NCBI GenBank assembly: GCA_946482335.1
Contig: CAMLRG010000105.1
Coordinates: 1 to 18,292 of the forward strand
Source: an uncultured Duganella sp.
GTDB taxonomy: Bacteria > Pseudomonadota > Gammaproteobacteria > Burkholderiales > Burkholderiaceae
Direction: 5' to 3'
DNA length: 18,292 nt
This document shows, one piece after another, positions 7,144-13,528 of this stretch. The translations under genes were made by a program, and so were the position numbers. The notes beneath the pieces were generated by a model. That model had not been told where the DNA came from, searched no databases, and was given only the letters and a program-made list of their open reading frames with translations. Within the stretch, counting starts at the first letter, position 1, and each line of letters opens with the position of its first letter.

Positions 7144-8088
7144 ATGGGCAGCGCCGGCAAGCTGCAACAGGCCGACGCTTACCTGGCCCACCTGGCCACC
7201 CAGCGCAAGCTGTCGCGCCATACGGTGGCGGCCTATGGCCGCGACTTGCGCGAACTGGCCACCCTGTCCGACGGCAAAGCCTGGGACGACCTGACCCATT
7301 TTGACATCCGCCGCTACGCGGCCCAGCTGCACAGCCGCGGCCAGGATGCGCGCAGCATTGCGCGCAAACTGTCAGGCTGGCGCGGCTTTTATGCCTGGCT
7401 TGGCCAGCACAGCGCGCTGCCCGCCAATCCGGTGGAAGGCGTGCGCGCGCCCAAGCGCGCCAAAACCCTGCCCAAGGCGCTGTCGGTGGACGACGCGGTG
7501 CAGCTGGTGGCGCCGTCCACGCCGCGGGCCGGCTCTACGGAGCCGGCCCGGCTGTGCGACCGCGCCATGTTCGAGCTGCTGTATTCGAGCGGCTTGCGGG
7601 TCTCCGAGCTCGCCGCGCTGGACCACGAGTTCCGCAAGGCGGGTGACGGCCAGCCGGCCTCGCTGGGCTGGCTCGAACTGGCCAACGCCGAAGTGGTGGT
7701 GACCGGCAAGGGCAACAAGATGCGCCGGGTCCCGGTCGGCCATGCCGCGCTGGCCGCCCTGAACGCCTGGCTGGCGGTGCGCCCCGCGCCCAGCGATGGC
7801 AGCGGGGCCCTGTTCGTCAACGAGCGCGGCAGGCGCATCACGCCGCGCGTGGTGCAGCTGCGGCTGAAGGCCCACGGCATCCAGGCCGGCACCCCGGTGC
7901 CCGTGCATCCGCACATGCTGCGCCACTCGTTCGCCTCGCACGTGCTGCAATCGTCGGGCGATTTGCGTGCGGTGCAGGAAATGCTGGGCCACGCCAGCAT
8001 CACGTCGACGCAGGTGTACACAGCCCTTGATTTCCAGCATCTTGCGCTGGTCTATGACAAGGCGCATCCAAGAGCTAAAATTAAATAG
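7144..8088 (+). CDS. xerC: Site-specific tyrosine recombinase XerC
   Basis: 314 residues. With XerD it resolves chromosome dimers at dif. An N-terminal SAM-like core-binding domain (about residues 5-95, with LSRHTVAAYGRDLRELA) is followed by the catalytic domain. All active-site residues are visible: Arg152 (SGLRVSEL), Lys189 (VTGKGNK), His257 and Arg260 (HPHMLRHSFASH), His283 (LGHASITSTQ) and the nucleophile Tyr292 (QVYTALDF). DUF484 lies three bases upstream, the standard proteobacterial setting, so this is the housekeeping recombinase and not a phage or integron integrase. Residues 128-138 (PRAGSTEPARL) form a short insertion before the catalytic core and are encoded by a perfect DNA palindrome (separate entry). 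XerD is the alternative, but the DUF484 partner and the SGLRVSELAAL form favour XerC. Confidence 0.95.
   Translation: MGSAGKLQQADAYLAHLATQRKLSRHTVAAYGRDLRELATLSDGKAWDDLTHFDIRRYAAQLHSRGQDARSIARKLSGWRGFYAWLGQHSALPANPVEGVRAPKRAKTLPKALSVDDAVQLVAPSTPRAGSTEPARLCDRAMFELLYSSGLRVSELAALDHEFRKAGDGQPASLGWLELANAEVVVTGKGNKMRRVPVGHAALAALNAWLAVRPAPSDGSGALFVNERGRRITPRVVQLRLKAHGIQAGTPVPVHPHMLRHSFASHVLQSSGDLRAVQEMLGHASITSTQVYTALDFQHLALVYDKAHPRAKIK
7525..7550. repeat. Perfect 11-bp inverted repeat inside xerC
   Basis: CGGGCCGGCTC (7525-7535) and GAGCCGGCCCG (7540-7550) form a perfect stem around the four-base loop TACG. It encodes the variable segment between the N-terminal and catalytic domains of XerC. It is unrelated in sequence to the GGGGTCAGRCCC palindromes of the gaps. 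It may be chance in GC-rich DNA or a trace of another small palindromic repeat. Confidence 0.5.
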
Positions 8089-8119
8089 ACCGGGGCTTGA
8101 TCCAGCTCACGAGCCGCAT

Positions 8120-8149
8120 TTGCCACAATAAAAAAATTTCCGGCATAAT
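8120..8149 (+). promoter_or_regulatory. Probable sigma70 promoter of the COG0523 GTPase gene
   Basis: TTGCCA (8120-8125) and CATAAT (8144-8149) are 18 bases apart within an A/T-rich stretch. A start near 8156 would give a leader of about 24 bases. No clear Zur-type palindrome was recognised around it. Confidence 0.55.
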
Positions 8150-8179
8150 CGACCGATTCCAAATGCAGCGAGTATCACA

Positions 8180-9244
8180 ATGGCAATGATCCCTACCACT
8201 ATCCTGACCGGCTTCCTCGGCGCCGGCAAAACCACGCTGCTGAACCGCATCCTGCGGGAAGAGCACGGCATGAAGATTGCCGTGATCGAAAATGAGTTCG
8301 GCCAGGAAAATATCGACAACGAAATCCTGGTGCAGGAATCGCGCGAGCAAATCGTCGAAATGAATAACGGCTGCATTTGCTGCACCGTGCGCGGCGACCT
8401 GATCGTCGGCTTGAGCGACCTGGCCAAGCGCCGCGCCGCGGGTGAAATCCAGTTCGACCGCGTGGTGATCGAAACCACCGGCCTCGCCAATCCGGGCCCG
8501 GTAGCCCAGACCTTCTTCATCGACGAGGAAGTGGGCGCCAACTATTTGCTCGACGCCGTGGTCACGGTGGTCGATGCGCGCCACGCCATGCAGCAGCTGG
8601 ACGAACACGAAGAAGCGCAGCGTCAGGTCGGTTTTGCCGACAAGATCCTGCTGTCCAAGACCGACCTGGTGGACGCCGCCGCCGTCGACGCGCTGACCGC
8701 GCGCCTGAAGCGCATCAACCCGCGCGCCCCGATCAGCCGCTCCGATTTCGGCAAGGCCCCGCTGAGCGAAGTGCTGGACTTGCGCGGCTTCAACCTCAAT
8801 GAAAAGCTGGAAATCGACCCCGACTTCCTGGCCGAGGAAGAGCACGACCACGACCACGATCATGCGCATTGCGGCCACGACCACGAACACGACGAGCACT
8901 GCGGCCACGAACACCACCATCACGACCACCACCACGCCCATCACACCGACGATATCGCGGCCTTCGTGTTCAAAAGCGAACGCCCGTTCGACCCAGCCAA
9001 GCTGGACGAATTCCTGGGCGGTCTCGTTGATGTGTACGGTCCTCGCATGTTGCGTTACAAAGGCGTATTGTTGATGCAGGGCGCAGAAAGGAAGGTCGTA
9101 TTCCAGGGCGTGCACCAGCTGATGGGCAGCGACCTGGGCGCAAAATGGGGCGAAAACGAGACACGCGCCAGCAAAATGGTGTTTATTGGCAAAAATCTGC
9201 CGAAAGACATCTTTATTACTGGCCTTGAACAATGTTTGGTATAA
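8180..9244 (+). CDS. COG0523 (CobW/YjiA/ZNG family) GTPase with a histidine-rich metal-binding loop
   Basis: 354 residues; a P-loop GTPase of the family that inserts or delivers metals, often zinc or cobalt. In order: Walker A GFLGAGKTT (11-19), ENEFGQENIDNE (switch region), the signature CxCC motif NGCICC (Cys65, Cys67, Cys68), the Walker B region RVVIETTG (94-101), and SKTD (159-162) in place of the guanine-specificity NKxD. Then comes a striking loop, residues 221-258, with 19 His and 2 Cys in 38 positions, and a CobW_C domain (about 259-350). It has its own sigma70-like promoter and lies about 70 bases upstream of dksA. The metal is not determinable; zinc is the best guess from the family and the dksA neighbour. 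The symbol yjiA is possible but was not assigned because several subfamilies share these motifs. Confidence 0.92.
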   Translation: MAMIPTTILTGFLGAGKTTLLNRILREEHGMKIAVIENEFGQENIDNEILVQESREQIVEMNNGCICCTVRGDLIVGLSDLAKRRAAGEIQFDRVVIETTGLANPGPVAQTFFIDEEVGANYLLDAVVTVVDARHAMQQLDEHEEAQRQVGFADKILLSKTDLVDAAAVDALTARLKRINPRAPISRSDFGKAPLSEVLDLRGFNLNEKLEIDPDFLAEEEHDHDHDHAHCGHDHEHDEHCGHEHHHHDHHHAHHTDDIAAFVFKSERPFDPAKLDEFLGGLVDVYGPRMLRYKGVLLMQGAERKVVFQGVHQLMGSDLGAKWGENETRASKMVFIGKNLPKDIFITGLEQCLV

Positions 9245-9316
9245 ACTAAGGCGTTTTTTTTGACGCCACCCAAGCTGCAATTTGAAAACTCTGTCGTATC
9301 GAAGGTAAGCGAAGTC

Positions 9317-9760
9317 ATGACAAAAGCAAATAAATCGACCCCCGCCGCGGAAGTCCTGCTCACCGAAGAAGAAATTCTGAAGATGAGCGACAAGGACTAT
9401 ATGAACCCGGCCCAGATGGCGTTTTTCAAGAACAAGCTGCAAAACCTTGAAAAAGAATTGCTGAAGAACGCTGGCGAAACCACTGAACACCTGCGCGAAA
9501 CCGTGCTGGTGCCGGACCCCGCCGACCGCGCCACCATCGAAGAGGAGCACGCACTGGAACTGCGTACCCGTGACCGCGAACGCAAGCTGCTGAAGAAAGT
9601 CCAGCAATCGATCGCCGCCATCGACAATGGCGACTACGGCTATTGTGAGGAAACCGGCGAGCCGATCGGCATCCCGCGCCTGATCGCCCGCCCAACGGCG
9701 ACCCTGTCGCTGGAGGCACAGCAGCGCCGCGAGCTGAAGCAGAAGCTGTACGGCGACTGA
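9317..9760 (+). CDS. dksA: RNA polymerase-binding transcription factor DksA, single-cysteine form
   Basis: 147 residues from the ATG at 9317 (MTKANKSTPAAEVLLTEEEILK). Works with ppGpp in the RNA polymerase secondary channel to retune rRNA and amino-acid promoters. The coiled-coil domain (about 32-105) has the tip motif DPADRA (Asp67, Asp70, Ala72), matching the acidic DxxDxA tip needed for function. The C-terminal region YGYCEETGEPIGIPRLIARP follows the zinc-finger fold, but only Cys110 of the four zinc cysteines remains: the second is Thr, and the later pair is replaced by SLEA. This short-of-zinc form is usual in Betaproteobacteria as far as I recall. An upstream in-frame TTG (9260) is less likely. 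A strong intrinsic terminator follows. Confidence 0.94.
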   Translation: MTKANKSTPAAEVLLTEEEILKMSDKDYMNPAQMAFFKNKLQNLEKELLKNAGETTEHLRETVLVPDPADRATIEEEHALELRTRDRERKLLKKVQQSIAAIDNGDYGYCEETGEPIGIPRLIARPTATLSLEAQQRRELKQKLYGD

Positions 9761-9778
9761 ACGGCAACCAGGAAAGAA

Positions 9779-9805
9779 GAAGGCACGCTGCGGCGTGCTT
9801 TTTTC
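9779..9805 (+). terminator. Rho-independent terminator after dksA
   Basis: GCACGC (9783-9788) pairs with GCGTGC (9793-9798) around TGCG, extended by A-T and G-T pairs outside, and is followed by TTTTTT (9799-9804). It lies about 20 bases after the dksA stop and is the only classical intrinsic terminator recognised in the window. Confidence 0.88.
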
Positions 9806-9864
9806 TTGCCTCATCTCCTACGGGACGCCCTTATTTTTTTCCCTTGGGCTACACTAGTGATCCT

Positions 9865-11190
9865 ATGGGACTGTTCTCCATTTTCAAAAAAGGCAAGGTT
9901 GACGAAGCCATCGTCGAAGACGATGACACCGAGACCGCACGCCTGGCAGCGAACAGCGAACTGGAACGCCAACGTGCGCAATCCGATTTGCAGCGTGAAA
10001 TTGCGCGCGCCACCGCCATGAAGATCGACGCCATCGAGGCGGCGATGGCGGCCGACATCTTCAACGAGCCCGAACCAGCCTGGGCCCGCCGGCCGCGCCC
10101 CTTGCAAGCGGTCGCCGCCAGCAATGACGGCGCGACCCTGCCCCTGCTGGACCAATACACCACCGAACTGCTGGGCGATGAGGACGTGCCGCTGGAGGCG
10201 GCCGCCGCCGAAAGCGCGCCGGTGGTGGAAGAAATCGCCATCCTGTATTCGAACGGCCAGTCCGAAGTGGCGGAGCAAATGCTGCTGGGCAGCCTGGCCG
10301 AAGCGTCACAGGACCGCACGGTGTGGTGGATGCTGTTCGACCTGTACCAGCTCATGGGCAAGCAGGAAGCCTTTGAGAATGTGTCGATCGACTACGCCAG
10401 CAAATACGAAACTTCGCCGCCTTCCTGGACACCGCCAGCCAGTGTGGCCCATAGCGCCCCGGCGGCGGCCGGTGCCTATTCCGGCGTGGCCCCGACGCTG
10501 GGGCTGGCCGGTACGCTGAATGCGTCCATCGCGCCCCAGCTGGAGCGCCTGGAGGGCATGAACCAGACACTGCCGCTGCGCCTGGACTTTTCGCGCGTCA
10601 ACGGTGTCGATCCGGAGGGGTGCGCCCTGCTGTTGGCGGCGCTGAAAAAAGCCCAGGGCGGCGACCGCGAGCTGATGGTGGTGGGTGCCACCGAGCTGGC
10701 CGACCAGGTGCGCGCCATCCTGCAGATCGGCAACCGCGATGGCGGCGAGGCGCCGTGGCTGCTCTACCTCGAGCTGCTGCGCCTGCTGAACCGGGAGAAG
10801 GAATTCGAAGAATCGTCGATGGATTATTGCGTGACCTTCGAAGTGTCCCCGCCCCCCTTCGTGGCGCCGAAAAAGGTGGCCAATGCGCCGCGCCAGGCGA
10901 CGGCGGCGGCGTCCGACCGCTTCATGCTGCCGGCGGTGATCGAGGGTGATATCGGGAGCTTGCTGGGCGCGATCGACGCCTATGCGGGACAGTATCCGGC
11001 CCTGGTGTTCGACTGCGGACGTCTGGCGCGCATGGAATTCGGGGCGGCCAGCGCCCTGCACGCCAAAATCCTGGAATTGTCGGCGGGCGAGCGGCGCATC
11101 GAATTCCGCGACTTGAACCATCTTGTCGCGGCGTTGATGCGCTTGCTGGGCTATGCTGATATTGCGCGGCTGTTCCCGCATAAGTACTAA
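9865..11190 (+). CDS. Duplicated-module protein with STAS-like segments
   Basis: 441 residues from the ATG at 9865 (MGLFSIFKKGKVDEAIVED). An upstream in-frame TTG at 9844 was rejected because TACACT (9850-9855) looks like a -10 box just before this ATG, so the transcript may have almost no leader. A charged, Ala-rich N-terminal helix (about 12-60) precedes two copies of one module. The first is EIAILYSNGQSEVAEQMLLG...FDLYQLMGKQEAFENVSIDY...SPPSW (about 120-190). The second is LYLELLRLLNREKEFEESSMDY...SPPPF (about 297-332). After each comes a beta/alpha segment resembling a STAS domain: LDFSRVNGVDPEGCALLLAAL and LVFDCGRLARMEFGAASALH. STAS proteins often act in partner switching, but the phosphorylatable Ser cannot be assigned with confidence. 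There is no signal peptide. The position between dksA and hslV is, from memory, conserved in Burkholderiales. Function unknown. Confidence 0.75.
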   Translation: MGLFSIFKKGKVDEAIVEDDDTETARLAANSELERQRAQSDLQREIARATAMKIDAIEAAMAADIFNEPEPAWARRPRPLQAVAASNDGATLPLLDQYTTELLGDEDVPLEAAAAESAPVVEEIAILYSNGQSEVAEQMLLGSLAEASQDRTVWWMLFDLYQLMGKQEAFENVSIDYASKYETSPPSWTPPASVAHSAPAAAGAYSGVAPTLGLAGTLNASIAPQLERLEGMNQTLPLRLDFSRVNGVDPEGCALLLAALKKAQGGDRELMVVGATELADQVRAILQIGNRDGGEAPWLLYLELLRLLNREKEFEESSMDYCVTFEVSPPPFVAPKKVANAPRQATAAASDRFMLPAVIEGDIGSLLGAIDAYAGQYPALVFDCGRLARMEFGAASALHAKILELSAGERRIEFRDLNHLVAALMRLLGYADIARLFPHKY

Positions 11191-11250
11191 AAACCGGTGA
11201 GGCGGGTCAGGCCCTTAGGGCCTGACCCCGGTTTACCGGTTTTACCGGTT
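11191..11250. repeat. Single-hairpin REP element with heads on both sides (possible collapsed REPIN)
   Basis: AAACCGGTGAGGC leads into the stem GGGTCAGGCCC/GGGCCTGACCC (11204-11214 with 11218-11228, loop TTA). On the right, CGGTTTACCGGTTTTACCGG is, in reverse complement, a second REP head. One palindrome therefore carries both outward heads, as expected if an inverted pair lost its core by recombination between the hairpins. It lies directly after the STAS-like gene and 16 bases before the heat-shock promoter of hslV. Confidence 0.75.
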
Positions 11251-11266
11251 CTCCAAAGTTTGAAAG

Positions 11267-11294
11267 CTTGCAAAGAGCCAATCGACCCCCATTT
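11267..11294 (+). promoter_or_regulatory. Probable sigma32 (RpoH) heat-shock promoter of hslVU
   Basis: CTTGCAA (11267-11273) is one base off the sigma32 -35 consensus CTTGAAA. It is followed after 13 bases by CCCCATTT (11287-11294), a full match to the -10 consensus, itself followed by A. The spacing is in the known range. Transcription would start near 11301, 27 bases before the hslV ATG. hslVU is a known sigma32 operon in E. coli. A TTGAAA at 11260-11265 is spaced too far (21 bases) to be the -35. Confidence 0.75.
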
Positions 11295-11327
11295 ACCAGG
11301 TTAATCCCAATACAAAGGCATTAACAC

Positions 11328-11870
11328 ATGGAACAATTTCACGGCACCACCATCCTGTGCGTGCGGCGCGGCAACGATGTCGCGATCGGCGGCGATGGCC
11401 AGGTCACCCTCGGCAACATCGTGATGAAAGGCACCGCCCGCAAGGTGCGCAAGCTGTACCAGAACAAGGTGCTGTGCGGCTTTGCCGGCGGCACGGCCGA
11501 CGCCTTCACCCTGCTCGACCGTTTCGAAGCCAAGCTGGAGAAACACCAGGGCAACCTGCTGCGCGCCTCGGTTGAAATGGCCAAGGATTGGCGTACCGAC
11601 CGCGTGCTGCGGCGCCTGGAAGCGATGCTGCTGGTGGCCGACAAGGAATCCACCCTGGTCATCACCGGCAACGGCGACGTGCTGGAACCGGAAGGCGGCA
11701 TCGGCGCCATCGGCTCCGGTGGTAGTTACGCCCAGTCGGCCGCCAAGGCCCTGATCGAAAATACCGACCTGTCGCCGGTCGACGTCGTGAAAAAATCGCT
11801 GACCATCGCCGGCGAACTGTGCATCTACACCAACCTGAACCACATCATCGAGACCCTGGACCCAGCATGA
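11328..11870 (+). CDS. hslV: ATP-dependent protease, peptidase subunit HslV (ClpQ)
   Basis: 180 residues. Forms the double-hexamer threonine protease core that, capped by HslU, degrades misfolded and regulatory proteins in the cytoplasm. The sequence [29 protein letters not shown] is diagnostic. The nucleophile is Thr7 after a short propeptide (MEQFHG), unlike E. coli HslV where only Met is removed; the same propeptide is seen in other Betaproteobacteria as I recall. [17 protein letters not shown] and [15 protein letters not shown] are conserved active-site and proteasome-fold blocks. AAAGG (11314-11318) lies nine bases upstream. The stop overlaps the hslU start (ATGA). Transcription is probably from the sigma32 promoter at 11267. 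Confidence 0.97.
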   Translation: MEQFHGTTILCVRRGNDVAIGGDGQVTLGNIVMKGTARKVRKLYQNKVLCGFAGGTADAFTLLDRFEAKLEKHQGNLLRASVEMAKDWRTDRVLRRLEAMLLVADKESTLVITGNGDVLEPEGGIGAIGSGGSYAQSAAKALIENTDLSPVDVVKKSLTIAGELCIYTNLNHIIETLDPA

Positions 11871-13201
11871 ACATGACCCCTCAAGAAATCGTCGGCGAAC
11901 TGGACAAGCATGTGGTCGGCCAGGGCAAGGCCAAGAAGGCCGTCGCCATCGCGCTGCGCAACCGCTGGCGCCGCCAGCAGGTGGAAGAGCCGCTGCGCCA
12001 TGAAATCACGCCGAAGAACATCCTGATGATCGGCCCGACCGGCGTCGGCAAGACCGAAATCGCGCGCCGCCTGGCCAAGCTGGCCGATGCGCCCTTCATC
12101 AAGGTGGAAGCGACCAAGTTCACCGAAGTCGGTTACGTCGGCCGCGACGTCGACACCATCATCCGCGACCTGATCGATATCGGCGTCAAGCAGACCCGCC
12201 AGTCGGAAATGGCCAAGGTGCGCGCGCGCGCCGAAGATGCGGCGGAGGACCGTATCCTCGACATCCTGCTGCCGCCGCCGCGCGACTTCGGATTCGCCAC
12301 CACGCCGGCGGAACCGCGCGCCGACGATGCCACGCGCCAGACTTTCCGCAAGCGCTTGCGCCAGGGGGAGCTGGACGACAAGGAAATCGAGATCGAACTG
12401 GCCGAGCAAAGCCCGACCATGGAAATCATGGCGCCGCCGGGCATGGAAGAAATGACGGAGCAGATCAAGTCCATGTTCTCGGGCATGGGCAGCGGCCGCA
12501 AGAAGGCGCGCAAGATCAAGATCAAGGAAGCCATGAAGCTGCTGCTGGACGAGGAAGCGGCCAAGCTGGTCAACGAGGACGAGATGAAGAAGAAGGCGCT
12601 CGTCAACGTCGAGCAGAACGGCATCGTGTTCCTGGACGAGGTGGACAAGATCGCTTCGCGCTCGGAAGTGGGCGGCGCCGACGTGTCGCGTGCGGGCGTG
12701 CAGCGCGACCTGCTGCCGCTGGTGGAAGGCACCACGGTCAACACCAAGTACGGCATGGTGCGCACCGACCATATCCTGTTCATCGCGTCGGGCGCTTTCC
12801 ACCTGTCCAAGCCGTCGGACCTGATCCCTGAGCTGCAGGGGCGCTTCCCGATCCGCGTGGAACTGGAATCGCTGTCGATCGCCGATTTCGAGCGTATCCT
12901 GACCAGTACGGATGCCTGCCTGACCAAGCAGTACGAGGCCTTGCTGGCCACCGAAGGCGTGCACCTGGACTTTGCGCCGGAGGGTATCACCCGCCTGGCG
13001 GAGATTGCCTTCCAGGTCAACGAGCGCACCGAGAATATCGGCGCGCGCCGCTTGTACACGGTGATGGAAAAGCTGCTGGAAGAGATCTCCTATTCGGCGA
13101 CTGAAGCCGGAGACAAGAGCGTCACCATCGATGCGGCGTACGTGAACCAGCGGCTGGATGCGCTGTCGGTCAATGAAGATTTGTCGCGTTATGTACTGTA
13201 A
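11867..13201 (+). CDS. hslU: ATP-dependent protease, ATPase subunit HslU (ClpY)
   Basis: 444 residues from the ATG in the ATGA overlap with hslV. It is the hexameric AAA+ unfoldase that feeds HslV. Walker A is GPTGVGKT (56-63), the substrate-gripping pore loop is GYVG (89-92), and Walker B is [12 protein letters not shown] (about 258-269). The intermediate (I) domain, about residues 110-240, carries the charged helices around [17 protein letters not shown] sensor region lies around [32 protein letters not shown], and the C-terminus DLSRYVL is the conserved tail that docks into HslV. Length and order are canonical. The TAATG junction places the next small gene in the same transcript. Confidence 0.97.
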   Translation: MNMTPQEIVGELDKHVVGQGKAKKAVAIALRNRWRRQQVEEPLRHEITPKNILMIGPTGVGKTEIARRLAKLADAPFIKVEATKFTEVGYVGRDVDTIIRDLIDIGVKQTRQSEMAKVRARAEDAAEDRILDILLPPPRDFGFATTPAEPRADDATRQTFRKRLRQGELDDKEIEIELAEQSPTMEIMAPPGMEEMTEQIKSMFSGMGSGRKKARKIKIKEAMKLLLDEEAAKLVNEDEMKKKALVNVEQNGIVFLDEVDKIASRSEVGGADVSRAGVQRDLLPLVEGTTVNTKYGMVRTDHILFIASGAFHLSKPSDLIPELQGRFPIRVELESLSIADFERILTSTDACLTKQYEALLATEGVHLDFAPEGITRLAEIAFQVNERTENIGARRLYTVMEKLLEEISYSATEAGDKSVTIDAAYVNQRLDALSVNEDLSRYVL

Positions 13202-13410
13202 TGGCTAACAAGCAACTGGCGACCCGGCAGAAGATGCGGATCCGCGTCGAGCCTTCGCAGCACTTTGGCAAGCCGCGCAATCCGATTGCGGCGCTGGCCA
13301 AGGCGCGTGCGGCGGGGGCGCATGACAAGAACCGCACGACTGCGGAGCGCCAGGCCGGCAAGAAGCTGATCGACAAGAAGCTGCGCGGGGATGACGACGA
13401 AAACCGTTAA
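13201..13410 (+). CDS. Small basic hypothetical protein (69 residues) at the end of the hslVU operon
   Basis: It starts at the A of the hslU stop (TAATG, one-base overlap), so translation is probably coupled. The protein ([20 protein letters not shown]...) is rich in Lys/Arg with a short acidic tail (GDDDENR) and has no signal peptide, membrane segment or cysteine. No domain is recognised. PRNPIAALAKARAAGAHDKN in the middle could form one amphipathic helix. The tight junction and the coding-like sequence support a real gene. Basic character suggests nucleic-acid or ribosome contact, which is speculation. The stop is followed immediately by a REPIN element. Confidence 0.65.
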   Translation: MANKQLATRQKMRIRVEPSQHFGKPRNPIAALAKARAAGAHDKNRTTAERQAGKKLIDKKLRGDDDENR

Positions 13411-13528
13411 AACCGGTAAACCGGGTCAGGCCCTAGGGCCTGACCCCGTCTGAGCAGCCGGCGCGGGCCCGCAGCGCTTGCGTAGACAGGGGTCTGACCC
13501 TGTGGGTCAGACCCCGCCCTACCGGTTT
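13411..13528. repeat. REPIN-like element between convergent operons
   Basis: The left REP has head AACCGGTAAACC and the stem GGGTCAGGCCC/GGGCCTGACCC (13423-13433 with 13436-13446, loop TA). The right REP has the stem GGGGTCTGACCC/GGGTCAGACCCC (13489-13500 with 13504-13515, loop TGT) and, on the minus strand, head AAACCGGTAGGGC (13528-13516). The two arms are of different subtypes (GGCCC and TGACCC). The element fills the whole gap, from the stop of the 69-residue gene to one base into the stop codon of the patatin gene, and probably ends transcription from both sides. Confidence 0.85.

Noticed and set aside
7144..8088. The tyrosine recombinase as a sign of a genomic island or prophage
   Set aside because: It sits three bases after DUF484 in the standard housekeeping setting and matches XerC. 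No phage or integrase-site features surround it.
9250..9267. GGCGT/ACGCC with a T-rich loop between the GTPase gene and dksA as a terminator
   Set aside because: The stem is only five pairs and the T-run is in the loop instead of after the stem.
8081..9814. A 577-codon open frame on the minus strand opposite the GTPase and dksA
   Set aside because: It is the antisense shadow of two well-supported genes in GC-rich DNA. Its peptide is low-complexity (Val/His runs opposite His codons) and it has no ribosome binding site or family resemblance.
11260..11294. TTGAAA at 11260 as the sigma32 -35 box
   Set aside because: It lies 21 bases from CCCCATTT, too far. CTTGCAA at 11267 has the correct 13-base spacing.
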